Part shown: one piece after another, positions 28,697 through 37,229 of the stretch
Layout: each line of letters begins with the position of its first letter
Position numbering within the stretch: position 1 is the stretch's first letter
Source of the DNA: Haloferula luteola
GTDB taxonomy: Bacteria; Verrucomicrobiota; Verrucomicrobiia; Verrucomicrobiales; Akkermansiaceae
DNA length: 64,000 nucleotides
Assembly: GCF_014201715.1 (NCBI RefSeq)
Contig: NZ_JACHFD010000020.1
Coordinates: 1 to 64,000, forward strand
Direction: 5' to 3'
Program-made: the position numbers and the translations under genes
Notes under the pieces: generated by a model
What the model saw: the letters and a program-made list of their open reading frames with translations, nothing else
Database searches by the model: none
Told to the model about the DNA's origin: nothing

Positions 28697-29812
28697 TTAC
28701 CACTCGGTTCCGAGCTCGTAGCGCCCAGCCAGCTCCAACAAATCTTCGCGCATCGGCCATTCGTCCGGGCGTTCGCTGATCGCGTGCCGCTTGCTAGCTC
28801 CCTTCAAAGTCATGCACCCGGTATTGTCGCCAATCGCCTTCACCTCTTCGATCTCCTCCGCAGACAGGCGGACCTCCGGCATCACTGCGAACTCACGGAT
28901 GCGCGCTTCAATCGGCCGTGCTTGTTCCCCAGCCTCTTGAATGAAGGTCGGCACCACACTGCGCACAGGACTTTGGCTTAGGTTCCAGATCGCCGCGAAC
29001 TGGACCATCGACAGTCCATGACGCTCTGCAATCGGCTTCATCTTTTCGATCTTCTCCAACCCGTGTTCCACCCAACCATCGGGGCGGTAGGCCCGGTGAT
29101 CTCCCGGCTTGAAAGCATGCCCGGCCTGCATGTCTCCAAAGAACAATCCCCCGAAATCCACCACGCGGGTCAGCACCTTCACATCGAACTTTTCACACGC
29201 CGGCAACGCCAAACCTACCGGCCACGGCTCCAACGGATTCAAAATCAGCATCGCCCAATCGATCGAATCCCCGAACTTCTCCAAGGCATGGATCAAATCC
29301 AATGTGAAACCATTGGCCGGCCCCGGAGCGATCCCAAGCTGTCGAGTCAGCTCCAATGACCGCAAATTCTCCAAACCTCCCCAAACCGCTTCACTCGTAT
29401 AACCCGCCTCGTCCGGGTTGTGCAGCATCAACATGTCGAAGTGATCCGTCTTGCAACGTTCCAATGACTTCTCACAAGCCATCTTGAGGTAGCCCGCATA
29501 ACCATCCTCACCGCGCAGCTCCGGATCGGTGAAGCGCGGATATCCCCGGTTTCCTTGGCGCTGACCTTCGTAAAAATCGTGCCCCAGCGTTCCGACGAGA
29601 CAATAACTGCTGCGGTCGACGCCCTCCAAGGCTTCCCCCAAAAGCTCGTCCGCCTTACCATTTCCATACACATCCGCCGTCACAAACGTCCGGAAGCCCG
29701 CTTCGTAGGCAATTTGGATACACTCCTTGTAGCGATCTTCGCTCAGCGTTTCACCGAAGTGCATGAAACGTCCGCCGCTCCAGGTTCCGTAGGCCGTCGT
29801 CGTCAAATCCAT
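28697..29812 (-). CDS. Aldo/keto reductase family oxidoreductase
   Basis: This 371-residue protein follows the AKR barrel: ADVYGNGKADELLGEAL near residue 46 with the catalytic Asp-Tyr pair (D and Y), DMLMLHNPDE with the catalytic-loop His near residue 130, and a C-terminal GDNTGCMTLKG. The usual catalytic Lys strand (STK) reads CLVGTLGHD here, so the Lys is not obvious and activity is not assured. Members of this group typically reduce aldehydes or sugars with NADPH. It begins MDLTTTAYGTWSGGR with no signal peptide. Confidence 0.8.
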   Translation of the reverse strand: MDLTTTAYGTWSGGRFMHFGETLSEDRYKECIQIAYEAGFRTFVTADVYGNGKADELLGEALEGVDRSSYCLVGTLGHDFYEGQRQGNRGYPRFTDPELRGEDGYAGYLKMACEKSLERCKTDHFDMLMLHNPDEAGYTSEAVWGGLENLRSLELTRQLGIAPGPANGFTLDLIHALEKFGDSIDWAMLILNPLEPWPVGLALPACEKFDVKVLTRVVDFGGLFFGDMQAGHAFKPGDHRAYRPDGWVEHGLEKIEKMKPIAERHGLSMVQFAAIWNLSQSPVRSVVPTFIQEAGEQARPIEARIREFAVMPEVRLSAEEIEEVKAIGDNTGCMTLKGASKRHAISERPDEWPMREDLLELAGRYELGTEW

Positions 29813-29885
29813 GGCCCGGACATAATGCCACCATCTCCAGCGGTCAACGGCATCAACAGCCGGTCGGGAACAGAATCCCTTCCCC

Positions 29886-30869
29886 TCACTTCAACACCGG
29901 TTGCCACGCCCGGGAACGCGTCAGGCATACCCGACCCTGCATCTGCTTCTTCGCCCCGCCCCGCCGCGACGTCACCGTCTGAATCTGGTCGAAATCCTCA
30001 TACAAAATCACCGGATACAACAGGGACGCCCAGATCTTCCCCGACTGGATCGTCACCTCAATATCATGACGATCCCCCTGAAGATTCGGCCGGTCCTTCA
30101 CCTGATAAGCTCCTTCCACAGAAAACACCCCACATGGATGCCCACCAACCGCCTCTTCTCCCTCAAACACCAAGGTCACCCGCCCTCCCACATTGAACGG
30201 CTCCAGCAAACGAATCGTATTCCCCGTAAGGACAATACGGTCCCCTGCCCGCCACGCTCTCGCCGAGGAAAACCACTGGCTCCGCGGATGAGCACCCGCT
30301 TCCACCATCAAGTTCGGCAAATCATCGCCCAAGGCATCCGCCCAGACGATCACCTCGAAGTCCGTCTCACTGCGTGCCCCTTTGTGGTACCACCCTTTCT
30401 CTCCCAGCACATAGTGCAACGTCTTCCCCTCCGGAGCCCCGGACGAGGCCGGTTTCACGACCTCCCGCACCTCCTCGCTGTCCTTCTCCACAAGATGCCG
30501 CTCCGCTTGGTCCAAGGTCAGCAGAAACTCCCCAGATCGCTTGAAATAACTCACCACGGTTTCGACCTTGCCATCCAGCCATTCGCTTTCACGGCCCACC
30601 GCTGAAGTCCCCATCAGGCGGACTTTTTTGCGGTCCTCCACCACCCGGACTTTGCCACGAATCTCCGTGGGAAACGGCAAATCCCGACGAAACGTGACTC
30701 CATCCGCCGTCCGCATCACCAGGCCCGCCATGGTGGCATCCACATCACCACCAGGCTCGGCGGTGACCAGACCCGGCTCCACGGCGGCGGAGCCCATCAA
30801 CTCCGTGATCTTGTCACAACCCGATACCAGCAGCATCGGGAGTAACATCAGACCACGCGGGAGAACCAT
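29886..30869 (-). CDS. Hypothetical lipoprotein
   Basis: A 327-residue protein with a lipoprotein signal (MVLPRGLMLLPMLLVSGC, lipobox VSGC, acylated Cys at residue 18). The mature region is mostly beta-strand with charged loops and shows no family I recognise; the segment LEPFNVGGRVTLVFEGEEA and the C-terminal basic tail (RRGGAKKQMQGRVCLTRS) stand out. It is on the same strand as the aldo/keto reductase, 73 bases upstream of it. Confidence 0.75.
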   Translation of the reverse strand: MVLPRGLMLLPMLLVSGCDKITELMGSAAVEPGLVTAEPGGDVDATMAGLVMRTADGVTFRRDLPFPTEIRGKVRVVEDRKKVRLMGTSAVGRESEWLDGKVETVVSYFKRSGEFLLTLDQAERHLVEKDSEEVREVVKPASSGAPEGKTLHYVLGEKGWYHKGARSETDFEVIVWADALGDDLPNLMVEAGAHPRSQWFSSARAWRAGDRIVLTGNTIRLLEPFNVGGRVTLVFEGEEAVGGHPCGVFSVEGAYQVKDRPNLQGDRHDIEVTIQSGKIWASLLYPVILYEDFDQIQTVTSRRGGAKKQMQGRVCLTRSRAWQPVLK

Positions 30870-30892
30870 GGCGGCTGAATTATCAGGGATCT

Positions 30893-31729
30893 TTAACCTT
30901 GGCTAGTCTCAGATTGACAAGCGCCTTCCGCCCTGCAGATCAGACGCTGGTCCATATCCAACGCGGGCGACTCTTCAGCACTCCGACCGACCACCACAGC
31001 CGGTACGCCAGCCACCGTCGTATGGGGTGAAACATCGGCGAGCACCACGCTCCCCGCTCCCACCTTCGCGCCCTCTCCAATCTCCACCCTCCCGAGAATC
31101 TTCGCTCCCGCGCCCAGCAGCACGCCGCTGCGCACGACCGGGTGACGATCACCCGTCTCCTTGCCCGTGCCCCCTAGAGTCACTTCATGGAGAATCGAAA
31201 CATCGTCTTCGATGATCGCCGTTTCCCCCACCACAAAGCTGGTCGCGTGATCCAACAAGATGCCGCAACCGATCCGCGCCGCCGGGTGGATATCCACACC
31301 GAACACCTCACTGGCCAAACTCTGAAAGTAGTAGGCCATGGCGCAACGCCCCGAAATCCAGAACTGGTGAGAGATCCGATACGTCGAAATCGCGAGGAAG
31401 CCCTTGAAAAACATCAGGGGATGGAGGGGAGAATCGCAGGCAGGGTCCCGCTCCACAATCGCCGTGAGATCCCGAGCTGCACTCGCAACAATCCATGGAT
31501 GATCTTCCAGAACCTTGAACAACAACGGGCTCAACTCCTCGCGGGTCATGTCCTCGCGGGCCAGTTTCCTCGCCAAACGCACGGCCAAGGCTTCGCCCAA
31601 AGAACTCCGCGATAGAACGACATCATCGAGAAGGCTCTTCAAACCGGGTTCCCGGCTGCGGATCTTGGCCGCTTCCTGCTCCATTTCCTGCCAGACCTTT
31701 TCGACCTGGATTCCACGAGATTCGCACAT
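30893..31729 (-). CDS. cysE: Serine O-acetyltransferase
   Basis: The ATG at 31729 (MCESRGIQVEKVWQEMEQEA) gives 278 residues. The N-terminal helical SATase domain (LAREDMTREELSPLLFKVLE) precedes a left-handed beta-helix of hexapeptide repeats with HPAARIGCGILLDHATSFVV, SILHEVTLGGTG and GDRHPVVRSGVLLGAGAKIL, including the catalytic His residues. The enzyme makes O-acetylserine for cysteine synthesis. A longer frame starts at 31783, where its ATG would overlap the ATG of the divergent regulator on the other strand (CATG), so I prefer the inner start, which leaves 52 bases between the genes. Confidence 0.93.
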   Translation of the reverse strand: MCESRGIQVEKVWQEMEQEAAKIRSREPGLKSLLDDVVLSRSSLGEALAVRLARKLAREDMTREELSPLLFKVLEDHPWIVASAARDLTAIVERDPACDSPLHPLMFFKGFLAISTYRISHQFWISGRCAMAYYFQSLASEVFGVDIHPAARIGCGILLDHATSFVVGETAIIEDDVSILHEVTLGGTGKETGDRHPVVRSGVLLGAGAKILGRVEIGEGAKVGAGSVVLADVSPHTTVAGVPAVVVGRSAEESPALDMDQRLICRAEGACQSETSQG

Positions 31730-31781
31730 ACGAACGTGCTTCACGCTTTCCCCCTGTGATGCTGTGTGTTGCGCTGCCTCC

Positions 31782-32195
31782 ATGCGGATCTCCCAAAAAC
31801 TCGACTATGCTTGCCGGGCGATGGTTCAACTCGCCAAGCGCCATGACGGGAAGACCCTTACACGGCTTGAGGAACTCGCGCAACGGGAAGCCGTCTCGGC
31901 GAACTTTCTTGTGCAAATCCTCAACGATCTCAAGCGCGACGGACTGGTCGACAGTCGCCGCGGCAAGGCGGGAGGCTACCTGCTAGGCCGTCCCCCGGCA
32001 AATATCACCCTCTTGGACATCGTCCACGCCGTTGAGCCTGGAATGCTTGCGGGCATCAGCAGCTCAGAGGGCGAAAGCGCCAACGTGATTCGCGCCGCTT
32101 GGTCAACGGTCCTCGACAGCACCCGCAAAGAATTGGGGAAAATCCACTTACGGACCCTCGCCGAACGCAGTGCGGGACCGATGTACTACATCTAG
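31782..32195 (+). CDS. Rrf2 family transcriptional regulator, probably of cysteine metabolism
   Basis: The ATG at 31782 gives 137 residues with the classic Rrf2 N-terminus (MRISQKLDYACRAMVQLAK), the winged helix (SANFLVQILNDLKRDGLVDS) and the RRGKAGGYLLGRPP wing. Only one Cys is present (residue 11), so it lacks the three-Cys cluster of IscR and NsrR and cannot bind a cluster in that way; it is closer to CymR, which controls cysteine genes with CysK. Divergence from cysE with a 52-base gap supports this role. Its stop overlaps the stop of the convergent GNAT gene (CTAG). Confidence 0.88.
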   Translation: MRISQKLDYACRAMVQLAKRHDGKTLTRLEELAQREAVSANFLVQILNDLKRDGLVDSRRGKAGGYLLGRPPANITLLDIVHAVEPGMLAGISSSEGESANVIRAAWSTVLDSTRKELGKIHLRTLAERSAGPMYYI

Positions 32196-32785
32196 ACTCC
32201 GATTTTGGTCCAAAACGTCAGCCGATGGAGGATTTCCTCCTCCCCCGATTCAACTTCGCGCCAAGCCAGCTCCGCCGCCAAATTCGGCTGCTTCCGAAAA
32301 CCTCGACTCTCCCAAAACCCATCCAAGGTTCGATCGCTTTCCGCCCGCTTGGGATGATCGCTGGGGCGATCCACTGCACAAAAGGCCAGCCGGGAAAAGC
32401 CCAACTCAGCGGCATGAGCTTCCCGCTCTCGAAAAAATTGCTTTCCGATCCCCCGCCCTCGCCACGCTTTTTTCAGCACCGATTCTCCGAAGTAGAACCA
32501 TTCTCGCGGGTCCTCACCCGTAGAACGAAACGGTTGGATAAATTCCTCGTGGGCCTCACTCAGCGGTAATCCCGTCGAGGCGCCCACCAACCTCCCTTCG
32601 TGCACGGCCGCCACTAAAACCGCGCCAGATGCCTCGGAAAACTCCTCAAGATACTCCGCCTCATACTCCTCTGAGCCGTCATAAAGGTAGGGAAACTCCC
32701 GAAAAACCTCGATCCTCAATCGCGCCAAGGACGCGAGGCCACTTCGAATGGCATCTCCCTTCAGAACTTGTATTTCGACCTGCAT
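32192..32785 (-). CDS. GNAT family N-acetyltransferase
   Basis: The ATG at 32785 (MQVEIQVLKGDAIRSGLASL) gives 197 residues. The domain has a REFPYLYDGS segment, VLVAAVHEGRLVGASTG, the acetyl-CoA loop KKAWRGRGIGKQFF (RGRGIG fits RxxGxG) and C-terminal LDGFWESRGFRKQP. The substrate is unknown. It overlaps the stop of the Rrf2 gene by four bases on opposite strands. A longer frame to 32890 is rejected for lack of family character. Confidence 0.83.
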   Translation of the reverse strand: MQVEIQVLKGDAIRSGLASLARLRIEVFREFPYLYDGSEEYEAEYLEEFSEASGAVLVAAVHEGRLVGASTGLPLSEAHEEFIQPFRSTGEDPREWFYFGESVLKKAWRGRGIGKQFFREREAHAAELGFSRLAFCAVDRPSDHPKRAESDRTLDGFWESRGFRKQPNLAAELAWREVESGEEEILHRLTFWTKIGV

Positions 32786-32929
32786 CTGCTGCTCCGACTC
32801 CTGTTTGAACCAAGAAGTGCCGCAGGGCGATCTCGAATCCCATCCTCCACTGAGCTCATCCCATTCCTCGACACCGGCGCGAGAAGCCAAGCCCCTCAGT
32901 GCCAGTCCGGAATTCGCCTGAAAGGAAAA

Positions 32930-33325
32930 TCAAAACTCCTGCTCCGCCTTCTCCTCTTCAGGCTTGCCCTTCTCATCGAGTGCCTCCGGCGCGACCGGCG
33001 CACGCTCAGGAATCGGTGCTACCACCGGATGGCTGATCGCCTCAGGAGCAATCGATTCCGTCGCCTGATGACGTGGCACCACGAGCACGATCGCCACCAT
33101 GGCCGCATAGGCCAATCCGGCCCCATACGCCCAACGTGACATTCCCTGTTCCGAGAACCAACTCGCGAGACGCTTCCACCAAGTGGACCCTTGATCACCA
33201 CGCCCCCCATCCGCCACACGCCGCTGATGGTACTCACGGAGGAAGTCCTCCATGTAGCCCTCAGGAGGACGCTCATGGCGCTTCAGAGCCAGAAGATCAC
33301 TTACCTGTTGCTCGGTCGGTTTCAC
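32930..33325 (-). CDS. Single-pass membrane protein, candidate anti-sigma factor
   Basis: This 131-residue protein has a cytoplasmic N-terminus rich in charged residues (RPPEGYMEDFLREYHQRR), one transmembrane helix near residues 65-85 (YGAGLAYAAMVAIVLVVP) and a Pro/Glu-rich periplasmic tail (KGKPEEEKAEQEF). It starts 59 bases after the ECF sigma gene on the same strand. The order sigma then single-pass membrane protein is the usual layout of an ECF sigma and its anti-sigma factor. No zinc-binding HxxxCxxC motif is present, so the assignment rests on position and topology. Confidence 0.65.
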   Translation of the reverse strand: MKPTEQQVSDLLALKRHERPPEGYMEDFLREYHQRRVADGGRGDQGSTWWKRLASWFSEQGMSRWAYGAGLAYAAMVAIVLVVPRHQATESIAPEAISHPVVAPIPERAPVAPEALDEKGKPEEEKAEQEF

Positions 33326-33384
33326 GGTCGGATTGGATTAACGAGGCCAAATTTTTACCCCAACTCCGAGAACTTCAAGAAATC

Positions 33385-33999
33385 TTAACGATCCCAGAAA
33401 TCCTGGAGGTAGGTTTGCAGTTGCTGATGGGCGTAGTGCAGTCGTGACCGCACCGTGCCCTCGGAAATCTTCAGAATGGCGGCAATTTCTCCATGAGGGA
33501 TTCCCTGAATATCAAAGAGAGTCACCACCGTTCTATGGGAGTCCGACAGCTTTTGCAGCGCTTCGTTCAATCTTTTTTGCAATTCATTCAGATTGCTTTG
33601 CCTTTCAGGATTCGCTTCGGCCGTCCAATCGACCAAAGCCGGATCCTGCTGAACGGAAGAATCGAGATCATTGAGGCTGAGACCGGACCTGCGCTTCCTC
33701 TTTTTCAGGAAGTTGAGAGTACGATTCACTGCAATCTGATAGATCCAGGTGTAAAAGGACGACTTGCCTTTGAATCGCGGCAACGACCGATAGGCGGTCG
33801 AAAAAACCTCCTGCAAGAGGTCGTGCGTGTCCTCCTTGTGAGACGTCATGTTGTAGACCAAGCCATAAAGGCGGTCGCCGTATTTCAAGATCAGCGCATC
33901 GAAGGCACGCGTATCCCCATGCCGCGCGCGGTCGACGAGATCGGCATCCGGATCCGGCTGACGGGGGGCGTCCGGTAATCTGGGATGGGAGGAAAGCAA
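33385..33999 (-). CDS. ECF-type RNA polymerase sigma factor
   Basis: Sigma-70 region 2 (FDALILKYGDRLYGLVYNMT, then DLLQEVFSTAYRSLPRFKG and FYTWIYQIAVNRTLNFLKKR) and region 4 (SDSHRTVVTLFDIQGIPHGE, IAAILKISEGTVRSRLHYA) are both complete. The start is uncertain: the first ATG options lie upstream and overlap the apt start at 34100; I chose the TTG at 33999, giving 204 residues, because region 2 then begins about 20 residues in. A GTG at 34035 or ATG at 34107 is possible. The candidate anti-sigma gene follows directly. Confidence 0.85.
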   Translation of the reverse strand: MLSSHPRLPDAPRQPDPDADLVDRARHGDTRAFDALILKYGDRLYGLVYNMTSHKEDTHDLLQEVFSTAYRSLPRFKGKSSFYTWIYQIAVNRTLNFLKKRKRRSGLSLNDLDSSVQQDPALVDWTAEANPERQSNLNELQKRLNEALQKLSDSHRTVVTLFDIQGIPHGEIAAILKISEGTVRSRLHYAHQQLQTYLQDFWDR

Positions 34000-34099
34000 G
34001 GGGGTGGTGCGGCCCGACGCTACACGCCTCCCCACGCCTGTCAGCAGCAAAGCGCATCCACGCTTGGCCACGGCCAAGGCTTGGGACAATCTGAAGTCG

Positions 34100-34633
34100 A
34101 TGAGCATTGAAGCCCTCCACTCCGCGGTCCGCGATATTCCGGATTTCCCCAAGCCTGGCATCGTCTTCAAAGACATCACGCCGGTCCTCTCCCATCCGAC
34201 GCTCTTTCGCCAAGCGATCACCCTGCTGTGCGAAACGGCTGCCGACTCGCCCATCGACAAGGTCGTCGGGATCGATGCCCGTGGCTTCATTTTTGCTGCC
34301 GCCGTCGCAGATCGCTTGAACGCAGGGTTCATCCCCATCCGCAAAGCGGGCAAGTTGCCATGGAAAACCCGCGGGCTGGCCTATGCCCTCGAATATGGTG
34401 AAGCCACCGTGGAAATTCATGAAGATGCCATCACCCCCGGTGAGCGCGTGCTGCTGGTCGACGACCTGCTTGCGACTGGCGGCACCGCCGCCGCAGCCAT
34501 TCGCCTGATCCAAGGACTCGGTGGAGATCTCGTCGCTGCTTCCTTCCTGATCGAACTCGACTTCCTCCAAGGCCGCCAACAGCTCGGCGACGTTCGCATT
34601 GAGTCGGTTCTCCGATACGGCGCCGAGGGATGA
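34100..34633 (+). CDS. apt: Adenine phosphoribosyltransferase
   Basis: The ATG at 34100 gives 177 residues beginning MSIEALHSAVRDIPDFPKPG, the usual Apt N-terminus. FKDITPVLSHP, DKVVGIDARGFIFAAAVAD and the PRPP loop VLLVDDLLATGGTAAA are all present. It salvages adenine to AMP with PRPP. The upstream 32 residues of the longer frame belong to no family. It is divergent from the ECF sigma gene with at most about 100 bases between starts, and precedes pgi. Confidence 0.95.
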   Translation: MSIEALHSAVRDIPDFPKPGIVFKDITPVLSHPTLFRQAITLLCETAADSPIDKVVGIDARGFIFAAAVADRLNAGFIPIRKAGKLPWKTRGLAYALEYGEATVEIHEDAITPGERVLLVDDLLATGGTAAAAIRLIQGLGGDLVAASFLIELDFLQGRQQLGDVRIESVLRYGAEG

Positions 34634-34740
34634 GCCCTCCTCATCCTCCGACCAAGTGGCTTGCGTGCATTAAGCCATGACCACGGCTTGCCCGCCCCAA
34701 AAGCACCGTTAATCTCGGATCCAACTCCAGAAGGAATCTT

Positions 34741-36291
34741 ATGTCCCTGAGCAACTACTCCGCCTCTCTCATCCGCTACCCTCAACTCGGTTTCTCGCTC
34801 GACACCTCGCTGATGGACCTCGACGCCTCGTGGATCGAAGGCATGGAGTCCAAAGTGGCCCAAGCTTACGCGGATATCGCCAAGCTTGAAGCAGGTGAAA
34901 TTGCCAATCCCGACGAAGGGCGCATGGTCGGCCACTACTGGCTGCGCAACGCAGCCTTGGCTCCTACTCCAGAACTTCGCGCGGCCATCACCGAACCCTT
35001 GCATGCGCTCAAGGAATTCGCCGCGAAGGTACACAGCGGAGAGATTTCCCCGCCCACCGCAGATAGCTTCAAGAACCTGCTGGTGGTGGGAATCGGAGGT
35101 TCCGCCCTTGGCCCCCAGCTGGTCAACGATGCCATCGGACACGATTCCAAGCTCGCCATTCATTTCCTCGACAATACCGACCCGGCCGGAATCGACCGCA
35201 CCCTCGCGGAAATCGGCCAAACCGGGCTCGCCCGCACCCTCGTGCTGGTCATTTCCAAATCGGGTGGCACCCCGGAAACTCGCAATGGCATGGTCGAAAC
35301 CAAAGCCGCCTTCGACGCGGCTGGCCTGCACTTCGGCCAGCACACCGTGGCCATCACCGGCCCGGGATCGAAGCTCGATCAGTTTGCCGAACAGGAAGGC
35401 TTCATCACCCGCTTCCCCATGGAAGACTGGGTCGGCGGCCGGACCTCTGTGATGTCCACCGTCGGGCTCGTCCCAGCCGCCCTCCAAGGCATCGACATCG
35501 ATGCCTTCCTCGCCGGAGCCGCCGCCATGGACGAAGAAACTCGCAAACCCGAGGCCGCCAACGCCGCCATGCGTCTGGCGCTGAGCTGGTATGCCGCTGG
35601 GAATGGCAAAGGCGAAAAAGACATGGTCGTTCTCCCCTACAAGGATTCCCTCGTCCTCTTCTCCAAATACCTGCAGCAACTCGTCATGGAGTCGCTCGGG
35701 AAAGAACTCGATCTCGACGGCAACACGGTCAACCAAGGCATCGCCGTCTACGGGAACAAAGGCTCCACCGACCAACACGCCTACGTCCAACAGCTCCGCG
35801 ATGGCGTCCCGAATTTCTTCGCCACTTTCATTGAAGTCCGCAAAGGACGCGACGGGGACACCATCGAAGTCGAACCCGGCAACACCTCGGCCGACTACCT
35901 CCAGGGCTTCCTCCGCGGCACCCGCAAGGCGCTCTATGATTCCGGCCGCAAGTCGATCACCCTCTCCATTCCGGAAGTGAATCCCTTCCAGCTCGGATTG
36001 CTGATCGCTCTCTTCGAAAGAGCCGTGTCTTTCTACGCTTCACTGGTCCACATCAACGCCTACCACCAACCCGGCGTGGAAGCGGGCAAAAAGGCCGCGG
36101 CCACCTTCCTCGACACCCTCAATGCCGTGCGCGGCCGCCTGACCGCCGACCCGAAGACCGCTTCCGAAGTGGCCTACGAAGTCGATGGCGACGCTGAGGA
36201 CGTGTATCACTGCCTCAATCACCTCGCAGCCAACGGCGAAGTCCAGATCGCGCTCGGAGCCACTCCCGAAGGCGACACCTTCTCTCTGTGA
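34741..36291 (+). CDS. pgi: Glucose-6-phosphate isomerase
   Basis: A 516-residue glycolytic enzyme. Conserved blocks are [66 protein letters not shown] and [16 protein letters not shown]. An AAGGA ribosome-binding site lies 5 bases before the ATG. The last about 50 residues ([20 protein letters not shown]) look like a small winged-helix-type extension after the isomerase core, missing from short forms such as the Bacillus enzyme. It is followed by a strong terminator. Confidence 0.96.
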   Translation: MSLSNYSASLIRYPQLGFSLDTSLMDLDASWIEGMESKVAQAYADIAKLEAGEIANPDEGRMVGHYWLRNAALAPTPELRAAITEPLHALKEFAAKVHSGEISPPTADSFKNLLVVGIGGSALGPQLVNDAIGHDSKLAIHFLDNTDPAGIDRTLAEIGQTGLARTLVLVISKSGGTPETRNGMVETKAAFDAAGLHFGQHTVAITGPGSKLDQFAEQEGFITRFPMEDWVGGRTSVMSTVGLVPAALQGIDIDAFLAGAAAMDEETRKPEAANAAMRLALSWYAAGNGKGEKDMVVLPYKDSLVLFSKYLQQLVMESLGKELDLDGNTVNQGIAVYGNKGSTDQHAYVQQLRDGVPNFFATFIEVRKGRDGDTIEVEPGNTSADYLQGFLRGTRKALYDSGRKSITLSIPEVNPFQLGLLIALFERAVSFYASLVHINAYHQPGVEAGKKAAATFLDTLNAVRGRLTADPKTASEVAYEVDGDAEDVYHCLNHLAANGEVQIALGATPEGDTFSL

Positions 36292-36350
36292 TCGGGAAAA
36301 CCAGCGGAGGAGCGCTTCCTCCCCTGCCAAACCTCCTGATTCGATTTCAA

Positions 36351-36380
36351 AGGCCGCCCCTTCCTGGGCGGCCTTTTTTT
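36351..36380 (+). terminator. Rho-independent terminator of pgi
   Basis: GGCCGCCC (36352-36359) pairs with GGGCGGCC (36366-36373) across a 6-base loop, followed by seven T residues (36374-36380). It lies 60 bases after the pgi stop. Confidence 0.92.
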
Positions 36381-36469
36381 CGCGCTGAATCGAGGCCCCG
36401 CCCCATGACCCAATCCCCCATCCGTGCCATTGCGAAGAAGGAATCGCTTCTCTAGCTTGCCCTTCAAAC

Positions 36470-37222
36470 ATGTCCGTCCCTCTCCAGCGACCTGTCGCCA
36501 ACAAGGTTCTCTTCATGGCCACCTGCCTGTGCGACGCCTTCTATGATGATGCCGCCCGCGCTTCCGTCGAAGTCCTCGAGCACCTTGGAATCGAGGTGAT
36601 TTTCCCCGAGAATCAAACTTGCTGCGGGCAACCGGCCTTCAACTCCGGCGATTGGAAAGCCTCGCGCAAAGTCGCCCGGCATGCTGCCGAAGTCTTTGGT
36701 GGCGATCTCCCAGTGATCGTGCCCAGCGGCTCCTGTGCGGCCATGCATTCCCACGGCAACCGCCTGCAATTCGAAGCCTGTCCGGAACCGGCGATCGAAT
36801 CCCTCGCCAACCGCACCTGGGAAATCCTCGACTACCTCGTGCACGGCCTCGGCATCTCCACTTGGAAAGGTGCCTTTGCAGCACCCACCCGGATCGCCTT
36901 TCACCGCTCCTGTCACACCCGAGGCACGCGCACCGGTGAGGCCGCTCACGCCCTGCTTTCCTCCATCCGCAACGCAGAAGTCGTCGCCTTTGGACAAGAA
37001 GATCAGTGCTGCGGATTTGGGGGGACCTTTTCGGTCACCTTTCCCCACATCTCCGGCCGTATGGGATCGCTGAAACTTGACCACATCCTCGCCCAACAGC
37101 CCGACCTCCTCGTTTCCGCCGACATGTCATGCCTGATGCATCTCACCGGTCTCGCCCGCACTCAGGGCCGCCCCGTCCAACACCAGCACGCCATCCAGGT
37201 CCTCCGCGATACCCTTGCCTGA
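36470..37222 (+). CDS. lutA: L-lactate utilisation Fe-S protein LutA
   Basis: This 250-residue protein has two CCG domains typical of LutA/LldE: NQTCCGQPAFNSGDWK near residue 43 and FGQEDQCCGFGGTFSV near residue 180, with Cys-rich ATCLCDAFYD at the N-terminus and FHRSCHTRGT in the middle. LutABC is an Fe-S, flavin-independent complex that oxidises L-lactate to pyruvate. It heads a three-gene operon and ends 7 bases before lutB. Confidence 0.93.
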   Translation: MSVPLQRPVANKVLFMATCLCDAFYDDAARASVEVLEHLGIEVIFPENQTCCGQPAFNSGDWKASRKVARHAAEVFGGDLPVIVPSGSCAAMHSHGNRLQFEACPEPAIESLANRTWEILDYLVHGLGISTWKGAFAAPTRIAFHRSCHTRGTRTGEAAHALLSSIRNAEVVAFGQEDQCCGFGGTFSVTFPHISGRMGSLKLDHILAQQPDLLVSADMSCLMHLTGLARTQGRPVQHQHAIQVLRDTLA

Positions 37223-37229
37223 TTCTCCG

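Noticed and set aside
34417-35790. A 457-codon minus-strand frame opposite apt and pgi
   Set aside because: Both plus-strand genes are unmistakable; the minus frame has no family character.
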